From: Gnetum montanum
Taxonomy: Eukaryota; Streptophyta; Gnetopsida; Gnetales; Gnetaceae
Direction: 5' to 3'
Length of the DNA: 64,000 bases
NCBI GenBank assembly: GCA_015680685.1
Contig: MNCI01002152.1
Span: forward strand, 63,344 to 127,343
Below the pieces are notes generated by a model, which was not told the DNA's origin, ran no database searches, and was given only the letters and a program-made list of their open reading frames with translations. This document shows positions 1 through 11,815 of the stretch, piece after piece (position 1 is the first letter of the stretch; each line of letters begins with the position of its first letter). The position numbers and the translations under genes were made by a program.

Positions 1-100
1 CCTTACACCGACAATTTTGATCACTACAACGATGTCGTGGCTACATCAATGAGGCTCCATTAATGTGGCCTAATCGACATATCAACTGAACACTTCATCA
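1..100 (-). repeat. Inner end of the 3' LTR of Athila-like element E
   Basis: The first 100 bases end in a CATCA terminus followed by tacctgcaca. This matches the inner border of the D 3' LTR at 9281-9300, where the terminus is followed by tacctccatg. It also carries the catcaatgaggc-type motifs seen in the D LTRs at 9180-9290 and 20390-20485. The rest of this LTR lies outside the window. Orientation is inferred from the element body, which reads on the minus strand. Confidence 0.7.
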
Positions 101-439
101 TACCTGCACAACTACATGGAAACTTTTCCTTGAGTTTATTACAATTTGGAAGGTATGAAGTTATTATAGCACACATGATAAGACACATCTACATAAACAC
201 TAACTCTATCGACATACCAAGTGCCCGAGTGTATAGAAAAATAAATTACAAAATTGTGGTATTCAGAGATAAAATTGAACACCCTAACAGCAATGGATTC
301 TCCACCCTAATGAAAATGTTGAAGTTGCTAGAAAAGGTCACAATGTCCCTGATGGTGCTAGTTCTGATGAACCTTCACCAGCTTTTGGCACATGTGGTGG
401 TTGAGGCATTGATGATAGTTTCCCTACAGTAGCCATGAA

Positions 440-2640
440 TTCTAGAGGCAATTGAAAAGCCTCCAACAATGCCCTCATTTTATCCTCCTTACTTTTGCGA
501 TTGTTCACTATCTAGGAAAATTTGCCAATATGTGCCAGAATAGAAACATCCCAAGTACATGGAAGTGAAGGAAAAAGTTCCTTCAAATTGAAAAACCAAG
601 CAGCAAACTATTTTCGTTTAATATTGAACACACTGGTCAATGTTGTAGCTGCTAGTAGTTATTCATTCATCAAGCCAAGTTCTCTACAACTACACGTTGC
701 CATTCAAAATGGGTATGAAGAACTTTGAGTTCCACACTTGCTATTTCTAACTTTTTTTTTGTTTCTTTATGCACTTGGAACTTGCCCTCATATAAAGAAT
801 ATGAGGTGGCTACTTACTTTTCTAGGTCAAACTACAACCTTCTAGCTATCAGCATAGCTAGGTTTGCATAATAGAGATTGGCTAATTCCATGTATTCTAT
901 CATCTCTTCAATATGCAACTCTTTAAGATAGATCTCAGCTTGGTTGTAGGCGTTCAATCCATCAAAGATGGGTTGCCACACCTTGCCTCCTTCCTTAAGC
1001 TATTCGAGTGCTTAGTTCATCTTAGCCTTTATGACTTGAATATCTTTTTCATTTACTTCCTTTTGCAATCCCACTTGGTCCCTATAATTATTTTTTACTT
1101 GTTCAGACTTAAGGACCTCATTTTTCCAAGCGGTGATTTCAATAGCTAATTTTTGTTATAAGGCTCGAACTTCCTCCATGGATAGATTACAATCTTCAAC
1201 CACAAACCTCCTTACATCAGTGTTTACCCTAGCTAGCTCCTCCTATTGTTGATGGATAAAATCTTTCATGTGTTGAATTTCAACACCAACATGGCATATG
1301 CAATGAACTTATGCCATCAACCTAACATTCTCCTAGTGAACCTTTTCCAAGTCCTTGTTTAGATGGTAAGAATGGACATCTGTTAAGGACTTGCCAAAGA
1401 TTGTCGACTCTCACTCATTCTCAACCATCTGAAGTTTGGTTTGAAGTTGTTGAAAAGCTTCATCCCTAGTGAGTTCATGGTTGAGAAGAGTTGGATCAAC
1501 AAGTTGGGCCCTTAGTTGGGAAACTTCCATAGCCAAGTGTTGATGATCGCCCTGACCTACTTAAAGTTGTCCCTCCAAGATGAGGCACTTACCCCTTGCT
1601 AAGAGCAGCTTCAACTAGGTTGTAGTGATGTTGTCTGAAAGATCAAAAATATCTAGAAGTGGTTGCCTAGTTCCCACTAGTTGGTCCAACAACTCTTCAT
1701 GTTAGGCTACATTAATTCTACTACGTTGAGTTATTATGGACTTCTATATATCTTCAAGTCCATGTACATATGATACAGGTGCCATGGGTGCATTAAGGGC
1801 TATAGAAATTGTTTCAACAACCACTTCTACTGCAACTTCTTGTCCCTAGTGTTGCATTACTAGGCCAATCACCCCTTCTCCATCCTCCAAGTGCACTGAG
1901 AAAGTATCGACATATCCTGAACTTTTAGGAAATAATTGTTGGGTCAACACCATTACTTCTTGGACACTGGGGTCTATTCTTGTAGGCACTTATGTTCATG
2001 TGACAAAAAAAATCAGCCCTTCTCTCTCTAGAAAACTCACCAGTTGAGCCACTTGTTCAAGATTGCTCATTGCAGGGTGCTAGACCGAAGGGCCTTCTCC
2101 ACCACTGATTCCTACTGATTGCTCCTGTTGGCTCAAGAGAAATTGTTGAATCTTGCATATGTGTTTTGCAATCATCTGCGAGCCTAACCTTATTGTTTGT
2201 ATTTAGTAGTGGAGGTGGTTCTTTCTCTTCCCTTAGTTGTATGATGGTAGGAGTCTTGTCTTTCATCATTTCTTGCCACAAGGCAATTGGGGCATGACAC
2301 AGTGTATCATTGACATATTGTGCTATCCCTGCTTGTTTACACAACTTTCTAATTAGGTAGGGAATGGGTAGAGATCACCTTCCACGTTTATTTTGAGCAA
2401 ATATTTTCTCAATTTCAAGGAAAAGAAACTATGGAAGGTTAATGGGAAACTTTTTCCTTAGAGCAGCACATGCATGAGCAGAGAAGGTAGTGATCTTGCT
2501 AGGTCTTACCGTTAGATTCAAGTGGTAAAATGTGATTTTTGAGTAAACCCTCTCTAGGGTAGTTAGTGTGCCAAACTCCTTATGCTCTACCCCATAGCAC
2601 TGCCTGATACACTCCCCTTTTACTTTGAGTAAACCCTCTC
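440..2640 (-). pseudogene. Post-integrase ORF of element E (broken)
   Basis: The minus strand carries a degenerate frame homologous to D 9540-11815. Its start region has an IPYLIRKLCKQAGI stretch (about 2350-2310), which resembles the 'putative plant transposon protein' segment found after pol in Athila-type elements. Later parts are rich in E, L and K and look like coiled coil. In Athila this place is called env-like or ORF2, with no established function. Stop codons occur throughout, and the longest clean piece is 2344-2057. There is no signal peptide or membrane segment to support an envelope role. The family call is by remembered similarity only. Confidence 0.5.
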
Positions 2641-2644
2641 TGCG

Positions 2645-3345
2645 GTGGTTAGTATTTCTTCATAGGTAGAGAAGCCATCCATGAGAACTTCTACCCCATT
2701 GCCAATTTGTTGCTGAAAGATGCTAAGGATGAGGTGTTGGAAAGTTGTAGGTGCATTGCATAGGCCAAAGGGCATCCTCTTATATGCAAAAGTCCCCTAG
2801 GGACTTGTAAATGTTGTTTTGGCCTAGTCTTTAGGTGCAATTTGGATTTGTTTATAGCCACTATAACCATCCAAAAAGCTATAGTAATAATGCCCTACAA
2901 TAGTATCCAACACTTGATCCACAAACAAAAGTGGGAATTGATCCTTGAAGGTTGCCATATTTAGTAATTTGAAATCTATATAGACTCTCCATTTTCCACC
3001 CTTATTTGGCATAATAATGAGTGGGATGACCCATTTACTATCCACAATGGAATAGATGAACCCTGCTTTCAGCAATTATTCAATTTCATCTTTGATGATT
3101 TGCTTTAGTTTGGGGTTCAATCGTCTTTATGGCTGTCATTGTCGCTTCATGGAGGGGTCGATATGAATTCGATGTTGGCATACCCTAGAGTTAACTCCTA
3201 TTAGTTTAGGATATGAGCATGCAAAATCAACCACATATTTGTTCACCATCTTTAGCAATCTCTTCTTTTGTTTAGGAGAAAGAGTGGCATTGATGATCAC
3301 TAGCTTGCCATTTTGCAAGAATGCATATTTCAAATTGGTCAATAA
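2645..3345 (-). pseudogene. Reverse transcriptase fragment of element E
   Basis: Two minus-strand pieces read as RT. The region 3342-3136 is the N-terminal part (AFLQNGKLVIINATLS). The region 3075-2650 holds AGFIYSIVDSKWV, WRVYIDFKLLN, FLDGYSGYKQIQIAPKD and MPFGLCNA. The catalytic box is VLMDGFSTY in place of the Athila FMDDFSVY, so one of the two metal-binding aspartates is replaced by glycine. The domain stops right after this box at the deletion junction near 2645. Reverse transcriptase normally copies element RNA into DNA in the cytoplasmic particle; this copy cannot. Confidence 0.8.
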
Positions 3346-3648
3346 GGTTTTTAGTTCTAGGGATTACTGTTTAAAGATTTCAAGGATCTATAGCTTTCCC
3401 TAATCATCATTATCACCAACAGTGGAGACTTGTTGATAGACCTTTTCCAATTCTTCCATGCTTTCCATATAGGCACATACAAGGCCCTCAGATGGTTCCA
3501 TGCATAGAGTGCTGCTATCAGGGTTAGCAGTCAACCATTGGGTTCCTTCTTGATTTGTAGCTACTACATATAAATATCATTAAATTCATGATTCTTCAGC
3601 ACATCGACTACATGCTTGAATAGATGTTCGCTTAGCAAACCAAAGTTG

Positions 3649-4089
3649 CTACACACAGTTGCACCCGGAGTCACTGTATGTGATGCATAGAACACGCTTC
3701 TTCTCAATCTTCTCGAAAGGATTTTCTTTTGAAATTTCAAGGGAAAGATCTCGAAGCCCCAATTGTGCATCTACCATGCTAAGCCAGGCTCTTCCCATTA
3801 TGATCAAAAAATTCCCCTTGTAATTATCAACACAAATGACCAAGAAGTTAGTAGGATAGGACCACCCACAAATGGTGGTCATAATATCTTCTACCAATCT
3901 TAAGGAAATAGTAATGGATTGGTTTTCCAACTCAATCCAAATGTTGCTTTTCTTCAATGGGGGTAGGTTCCAAGTCTTGTATATATCATATGAAATCAAG
4001 TTGACCCCTGTCCCCAAATCTAAAAGAGCTTTGCATGGCTCATTTCCTACCACTTGGAGGTATATGAGGGGACTCCCCAAATCATTCAA
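3649..4089 (-). pseudogene. Aspartic protease domain of element E
   Basis: The 146-codon minus-strand frame contains CKALLDLGTGVNLISYD, a retropepsin-like active site of the plant Athila type (DLG in place of DSG/DTG). It is followed by ITISLRLVEDIMTTICGWSYPTNFLVI and a flap-like IIMGRAWLS segment. Retropepsins cut the Gag-Pol polyprotein. The same segment occurs in D (about 17040-17340) and C (63690-64000), which ties the three elements together. The active-site Asp is kept here, but stops upstream and downstream separate the domain from gag and RT. Confidence 0.75.
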
Positions 4090-6580
4090 TTTCTAAAGAA
4101 GATGGCCTACCTTTATCCAGTCTATCATAGCATGTGTTAGCATGATGGTTTGTACTTTGGGAGGTCTTTGGCTTGAAGGTTACTCGAAGGGTTAAATGGT
4201 AGAGGCAATTGGAGGTTTAGAGGCACTAGCCACAGGTGAATGTGAAGATATGTTTGGGATATTGGGCCAGAAAAAAGGGCATTTCTATGATTTTGATTCT
4301 GGTCCACTAGACTAAGAAGCCAATTGTAAGTTGATAGCCCTCATGGCATTACATTGCTATGGTTGTGATGGTATTTCTCCCTGCATAGGTGCAGTAGGAG
4401 GTAGTTGAGTGGAGGGTTGATGAGTACGTATGGCAAGAGAAGGTGATGAAGGATACTATAGATGTGGGTTCTCCTCCCTAGGTGATGCAAACTATGTTTA
4501 GAAGTATTCTAGGGGTTAGTAATAATTTTAAAATGGTGCATGACTAGAAGAGTCCCATGAGGAGACTAGTTGTTGAATGTAGTACCCATAAGGATCCGGC
4601 TACTGGTAAGGGTACTGTTGCCTTGGAGGTGGCATCCCTCATGATTGTGGATGCTACCATTGCTAGTAATACTCATAAGGTTACAGTGGTGCTCCACTTG
4701 GATAATATCTTTGTTGCTAGTGGAACCACCTAGGATTTCCTTGTGGATAAGGCAATCTTCAAGGTGTTTGCCTTTTTTCCAAGCAAGGATTCAATGCATA
4801 CATCCTAGACTCTTGTAAATGTAACACCACAAAACAAAACCCCTTAGAATGTTTGTACTAGCATATGTCACATCCATCATCTTCCTCTATGTTAGAGTCT
4901 GCAACCTGTTCTACTACAGAAACTTTTCCCTTACCTTTATGGTAGGCATGTTCAACTTCTCTTCTCCTATGCCAATCTTGATCATTACTTTGTTCTTTGG
5001 ATTTCTCTATGATTTTTAGAACACTTTGGAATTTTTCATCTAAAGAATCCCACATCTTGTCAATCTTGGCAAAAATTTTAGAGGAAAATTTCTGTATGGG
5101 CAAGGTTTTTTGATTCACCACTGCATCCAGTGGTAATTCTTCCTCATCTTCACAAAATTAAACTTCCTTCTTTAGGATGGAAGGGTCCCAATTATATTCT
5201 TCTACACTTTCCTTTTTCCTTAGTTCCCCTTCCTCTTTGGCCACCTACTTAATGAGGCATTATAGTTGATGGGCCCTTAACTCATATAGTCATCCCTGAG
5301 CATAAATGCCAAGGGTCTTTCTTTTTTCAAAGTGGAGCCCATCTATGATATGGTGAAGTTGTTCCCACTGAAAGTAGCCATGACCAAGGCATCAGTGTAA
5401 CAATGAGTAATATCTTCCCATGGTTGCATCCAATGGTTCATCGCCACCTTGCTTCCATTCCTAGATTTTTCATCTTAGATTAGATACTTTGGAGTAGGTT
5501 TGGTATTTATCATTGAAAATTTCCAGCATCATACTCCATCGTTTAATTGATTCTAGTTCCAAAGATTGGTACCAACTTTCTACTTCCTTGATGAGTGTTC
5601 AAGGGAATGGCTTAAGTTTTTGCCAATCATTGTCTATATTTTGCAAGGTGCAAGCATCATGAAATACTTGAAAGTGAGTCTACAGATCATAGTTATATCC
5701 CCCTTCAAATTTTGGGGTGTTGTTCATGTCAAGGCACTTGATATGCCTATCTTTTAAGTGCCTAGTGGTTATTTGAACTGCCTTAACTATATTAAGCATG
5801 CTTTAAGTAGCAAGAAGTGGGTTATCTAAGTCATAGTCCTACTAATGGCCATGATGTCCATGATGGTTTCTGCTACCTCTCCTTTCTTGACAATGAGACT
5901 TGTGTGATTGGTCATGCTTTTCCTTACATCATCCCTATCTATCCTTGTAGTCCTGTCGATCTTTCTGATCACCATCACCCTGATCCTTTTTGCGATAGTG
6001 GCAATTAGAGTCAGAACCTAGTGAAGAAAAACTGGAATAAGAAGATGGAAAAGAGGGAGGAGAACTATCATCATCATAGTGTCAATCCCCTCCTCTACTC
6101 CGGTGATGGCCTCTATTTTCACATTCCTATTTCGCTTTACTGTGATCTTTTTTGTGAGATCCTCCACCACCCAGGGACTCCCGATCACCTAATTGTTTAC
6201 TTTGTATGAAAAATTGGATGATCTGATGTAGTGGAGGAGGTTCAGATGAATAGGAACCATGAGAAATAGGTTCCTCATTATCATGTGGGCCCTATAGGAA
6301 TAAAGGGTTATTGAACTATTTTCCCTTTATGTACTCATGGCGCCTGGTGCTAGTCCCATGCACATTGTGCTTCAGTTGGGTGATAGTCCTGATAATCATG
6401 ATCCTCCATTACATACTCCACACCATGATCCTGAATGCCCAAGCTACCAAGAGTTTAGAGCAGCATTCTAGGAACTGATTGATCAAGGAGCAATATGATA
6501 TTATCCATCATGTCTCACCATTTCATGTGCTCATCTTAATGTAGGATAAAGGTGAAGTTGGGTATATACTCCTCTAGATG
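4090..6580 (-). pseudogene. Gag region of element E (broken)
   Basis: Minus-strand homology runs parallel to D 17400-19430 and to C 61217-63660. Near 5121-4858 the frame shows SLDEKFQSVLKIIEKSKEQS and an acidic end. This matches C at 62768-62950 (FQDILKIAEESKEQS). Further upstream are His/Ser/Arg-rich segments also present in C and D. Gag forms the particle and binds RNA. Many stops and shifts break the frame, and I cannot place a start codon with confidence. Confidence 0.6.
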
Positions 6581-6625
6581 TGTGTATACCACCCAACATT
6601 CTTGTGGCACTGGTGGGTAGGAGCA

Positions 6626-8387
6626 TCACCAACCAGTCCACACCCTCATGCTAGCACCATCCACCAACGATCGTCACAAGCATCCTCATGAAAACATACA
6701 CATAATCAAGCTAGTTTAAGCCAACACATGTCATAAGCACAACCCATCTAACCAAACATAACCACATAGATCCACCCCTAACAGTTACAGTCATTCCATA
6801 AAAAACAATACCATGATCCAATAGAAGAACATGAAGACCTCAATATGACTAAAGAATACCATATTTTTTAAAATACATGTACTTCCATACAAATGACTAG
6901 TATAATAACCTTCAAAATGATATATGCCCAAAGAGAAAACTAATCCCATGATTAGAAAGTACTTTTTACAATGATCCCAATGACACTAATTTTACCTAAA
7001 TTGGATTCCTAGAAGTCAAGTTATGCACGTTCAAAGTTTGATTAATAAAATAATATTTAAATAATATTTGGAATGCCCAACAAAATGCTCACATCCCAAT
7101 AGGCCCCACAAATAGCATATTTCAATCATACAAGGCTCATCAACACCACATATCATATTCCACAAGTCCACATCATCACATACATCTCATATATATTAAT
7201 AAACAATTTGTAACCAAAATCATACAATTTTGGAAAATATGCAAAATAACATGCCTATGCTCAAACTTTGAGCTATCCACCCCACATGCCCCCATTACAT
7301 GATCATATACACTAATCCAACACAAAAATATAGGAAAAAGGTAAAGACAACCCACCAATTAAAATTGTTAGGGTAGAAAGGCCAAAACAAGTAGAAAATC
7401 TTCAAAAATCTGGCAAGACTTTATTTTGCTCCCAACAAGTTCTGCACCCAGATAGATATTACCAGAGCAATCCCAAATCAAAGTTCAGAATAAGCAAAAA
7501 GCATCCATAAGGCTCAAAATTTAGAAAAAGAAGAGGGCAAAAATAAAAATGATAGAAAACAGAATCTTGTCCTTTTCTGTTTCTATGAACAGACAAGAAA
7601 AAACAAACAGAACCCCAAAACCCAATTCTTATGGATGGCAACAAAAAAGGATGGTGGTAAACATTGGCAGTGGGAATAGAATAAATATAAAACCTATATG
7701 TTTCGTTTATGTTAAAACAAAAGAAAACAAACAATGCGCTCTCCTCACGTCACATGAGTTAGTTTTTCTTTTTTTCTCTTTTTGTTTTTCATTTACATTC
7801 TTTATTATTTTTTTTCAAAAACAATTTTCATAAGTTATTTTCATTTTTTGTCTCCACAACTAATACCATAAACTTTAATCATGTGTAACAAACACATCAG
7901 GACTCCAAATCAAAATCTATTTAAACCTACCAGATCCTTATCATACACTCTACACATTCATATGCCAAAACCACACCCGAACATCATGCAACATAAGGCT
8001 ATAGTACAAATTCCTACATACCAAAATCACACATAAAGCATAAAAACATACCAAATATGTGCTCTTGTAGCTCAATCTAACACCCCTTCTAGCAACATCA
8101 CCTATCTAACACATCACATAGGGCTAGCATACATAATCACGTTAGTTAAGCATGTAAAGACATCATAATCATAACATAGAAATGAAGCCTCATAACATAT
8201 AAAATACATTAACTCATCCCCAAAAAGCCACCAGGACTCCACATGTAATGTCTAAATCATAAGTGTATGAGCACACCTACTAGCTATCAGTGAGGTGTAA
8301 CAATTATGGTAGGTAATGCTAAGTCATAAGTCTTATTACAATTATATAAAATCAAAAAACATTAAAAAAATATAACAAAAATTCCTT
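6626..8387. other. AT-rich spacer without recognisable genes
   Basis: Homology to Athila-like gag leaders fades at about 6625 and the D 3' LTR starts at 8388. Between them the DNA is AT-rich, and short open frames on both strands show no domain or codon pattern I recognise. It may be the decayed 5' end of E, an older insertion in E, or unrelated flank. I found no clear LTR ends or terminal inverted repeats in it. Confidence 0.5.
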
Positions 8388-9290
8388 TGATGAGAAACAA
8401 GTAGACCCTACACTCAACCATACGAATCACTAACCATTCACGCATGATTTGGTTAAATTCTATGTACTTATAGCCTTCTAAGTACGCTAGTCTCTAAGAA
8501 GTGAAACTAACCACTACAATCGTTGTCTTCCCAATTACACTTGTGAAATGCAAAGGTATGGTTTAAGTGCAACTAAGGCATATGATTTTTATCATTTTTA
8601 TGGTTTTTTATTTTAAGTCACTTAAGCATAATAAATAATAAATAAAATAAAATAATTAAATTGATAATTTAATCTAACTCGCTACACCTAACTAATCCTA
8701 ACATAAGCACTCATTCTGACTTGCTACACACATCCTAAACACATTTAATGCTACTAGGTTACCAAACATTATGCATTACTAGGATTACCAAGCACCAAGA
8801 ATATGCTCAAAGTGGTCATACTTATGTGTTAAATAATTACTATTTAATCTAGCATAATTTATTATTTAATTACTTAAAGCATTAAAGGAAATTGCATAAA
8901 ACATTGAATACATGAATAAACAATGAATATATTTTAAAGTGCTACAAAGTTTATCAAAAAGCTCATCTTTATTACCACACACACTGTCATGCTTAGGTAC
9001 AATAATGCTCAAATAAATATCCATACATTTTTTTACTCCTACTATGAACACTTAGAAAAATATTCTAACTTTCAAATGACAAAACTATAAGATGTCCACT
9101 ATAACTATGACTATATATGTCATAAACATGGTGGGTGAGCATGTATTTATATGCAAAAATAGACACTACATTGATAAGGAAACATCAACATATCAAATCC
9201 CACATCGATGCAGCCACATCTATGGGGTCATGTTGATGGGGTTGGTTTGACGAGGCCTCATCAATGCATCTCAAAAAATGTGACTCATCA
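8388..9290 (-). repeat. 3' LTR of element D
   Basis: It starts with TGATGAG and ends with GACTCATCA on the plus strand, the same termini as the LTR at 19626-20485. The two align over most of their length, for example from the aatcactaa/cattca block near 8420 onward. A TATA-like element reads on the minus strand at 9142-9153. The inner border is followed by a short purine-rich tract (minus strand, 9291-9300). Confidence 0.85.
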
Positions 9291-9300
9291 TACCTCCATG
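9291..9300 (-). other. Polypurine tract of element D
   Basis: On the minus strand the ten bases catggaggta lie directly against the start of the 3' LTR (TGATGAG). This is where a plus-strand primer is expected. It is short and contains pyrimidines, so it is probably decayed. Confidence 0.45.
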
Positions 9301-9539
9301 ACTGAATGAAAATTCATCCTCAAGTGAACAAAAGGAGGAACATGTTTTTTATAAAATATTTGAAAAGGTATGAGATTATTGACATAGAAAATAACACACA
9401 AATAACGTGATAAAAGCTAAGTTCTCAAGTGTATGAAATTATAATCATTATAAAATTTTGATGTTTAGAACAACAAAATTGAACATCATGACTAAAAATG
9501 ACAAATACAATTCCTCTAATGACATGAAGACATAGAAGA

Positions 9540-11815
9540 AGTTCAAATGGTCTCAATCAATGGAGGCTCTTGAGGCTTCCAAGGACCTTCTCCTACTATA
9601 GGCACTCCTGGTGGTTGAGGCAGTTGTGGCTATCCTACAGCAACTGCAATTTCTAGTGAAACATAGAAGGTGTTCAATAGTTCCTTCATGTTCTTCTCCT
9701 TACTCCTAGGATCGTTCATGGTCAATGTCACACCACAAATGTGGGTTGGTGTGGGAAAATCCCAAGGAAAGGGCATTGCCAGGAACAACTCCTTCACATT
9801 GATGAACCAAGTAGCAAAAATTTTGTGTTCAACATCAAATACATTTACCACATTTTGTAACTCTTGGTAGTCACTCAATCTCCTAGCTAGGTTCTCAGCT
9901 ATAGACTGTTGGTCAGTGAAGCACTACCTAAGAACCTTGAGTTCTACATTTGCCACCTCAATCTTCTACTTAGTGTCTTTATGATGCTTGAACTCAACTT
10001 TGTATAGCAAGTATGAACTAGCCACATGTTTCTCTAATTCATACCACAATTTTCTAGCAATCAACATCATCATATTTTCATGATAGAGATTAGCAAGCTC
10101 CATGTACTCCATCATCTCCTCAATCTGCAACTCCCTCATGTGGATCTCTACCTTGTTGTAGTCATTGAGCCCATCAAAGATAGAATACTAGACATCACCT
10201 CCTCCCTTGAGCTATTGGAAAGCCTCATTAACTCTCACCTTAACCATATAAATATGTTTTCATTGATTTCTTTTTGTAAAACAACTTGATCTCTATAGTG
10301 ATTTTTGACTCTCTCAAATTTGAGAGCTTATTTTTTCAAGCAGTTACCTCTATTGCAAATTTCTGTCAAAGGGCTCAAACTTCCTCCATGAAGAGATTTC
10401 TATTTTCAACTACCAATCTTCTCAGTTTAGTATTTACTCTAGCTAGCTACTCCTACTATTGATGGATGAAATCTTGCATTTGTTGCTTTTACACAACATT
10501 TTGTAGGCAGTGATTTTTTGTGATCAAGGTGACATTCTCTTGGTAAGTCTAATTCAAGGCCTTTTGAAAATTGTGCATGATGAGATCAACCAAGGACTAA
10601 TAAAAAATCACCTTTTTCTTCACATATTTAACCTTCTTAAGCTTTTATTAAAGCTATTGAAAAGCTTCATCACAAGTTGGTGTCAAGTTGAGAAGTGCAA
10701 GATGAGCAAGGTGAGCTTTTAATTTAGCAACCTTCATAGCCAATAATTTGCTTTAAGCCTAGGTTATCTTGATTTGTCCTTATATGATAATTCATTTTAC
10801 CCCTACTTCTATTAGCTCTAACTAGATTGTAGTGATTTTATCCAAAAGGTCAAAAATATCCAAAATCAATTACCTAGTTTCCACTAGTCAGTCTAGCAAC
10901 TCTTTGTGTGAGGCTACACTCAATTTGTTACTAACTATTCCTGCGAATGTATACACATATCTGAGTGTAGAAATGTCTAGTATAGATGCTACAAGTATGT
11001 TTAATGCCTCAGTAATTCTATCAACAACCATCTCTACTACAGTCTCCTTCCCATGATGCTGCATCACCAAGATAATTACCCCCTCACCCTTGTCCAAATG
11101 CATTGAGAAAGTAGAAACATTCCCAGAGATATCTGGGAATTACTACTATTATGAGAGAGAGATTGTTACCTATCGGGCATCAAGATTCAATCTCATGCAA
11201 AGCTATGTTCCTTGGGCTTAAAAGATTGGTCTACCTTCCTCCATCTAGCTAATGGTTCAAGCCACTTCATGGAGGTGACTCATTGCTAGGTGATACACAG
11301 CTAGATTGCCACCACTTGTTCCTACTCACTACTCCTACTCATGCAAGAGCTACTCTTAGATCTCATGCATTTTTTCAAGGGTAGCGCAAGACTTAAGCAT
11401 TGTTTTGTGAGTGGGAAATGAAGGTGGTGGCTACTTCTCCTCTTCCTTGGTTGTGACAAGGGTCTTATCTTTCATCATTTCTACCCAAAAGGTAGAAGGA
11501 GTATATTAGATTGTATCGTTGGTGTAGTGGAATATTCCTATGCTTTGCATAGTTTTCTGATGAGGCAATGAAAGGGCAAGGTCTTTTCTCCATGTCCATT
11601 TTCCTTAAATCACTTCTCTATCTCTAGATAGATCAACGATAGAAGGTTCATAAGGAATTTTCCACTCATAGCAGCACATGCATAGGTGGAGAAGGTAATC
11701 ATCTTATTAGGCCTCACCGTTGAATTGAGGTGATAGGCCACTATCTTGAAATATACATACACAACCAGGGTGAGTGCACCATACTCCTTGTGGTCTACTC
11801 CATAGCATCGCTAGG
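9540..11815 (-). pseudogene. Post-integrase ORF of element D (broken)
   Basis: Homologous to E 440-2640. The first part (about 11815-11500) has a segment like the LIRKLCK stretch of E, related to domains called 'putative plant transposon protein'. The middle (about 10800-9900) is rich in E, K and L with heptad-like spacing and probably forms a coiled coil. The end (9878-9630) reads ELQNVVNVFDVEHKIFATWF and then a conserved-looking PFPWDFPTPTHICG piece. Several stops break it. Athila elements have an ORF of unknown function here; no membrane or signal segment is visible. Confidence 0.5.

Larger units (their letters stand above)
101..6625 (-). mobile_element. Element E: degenerate Athila-like Ty3/gypsy retrotransposon body
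   Basis: Read on the minus strand, this stretch holds gag, protease and the first part of RT, then jumps directly into a post-integrase ORF near 2645. Compared with element D, everything from the RT active site through integrase (D about 15945 to 11815) is missing. Every coding block has stops and frameshifts. Homology to D ends near 6625, before the primer-binding site and 5' LTR, so the 5' end is lost or displaced. The clade call rests on RT text such as the PLLFVDQVLD and FLDGYSGY stretches, and on an LMDG motif where Athila elements have FMDD. Confidence 0.8.

Noticed and set aside
440-2640. Envelope gene of an endogenous retrovirus in E
   Set aside because: No signal peptide, no transmembrane segment and no fusion-type region; coiled coil and transposon-type text only.
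7459-7833. Phe/Tyr-rich minus-strand and plus-strand frames in the AT-rich spacer
   Set aside because: Composition follows T/A runs, the frames overlap on both strands, and there is no recognisable motif.
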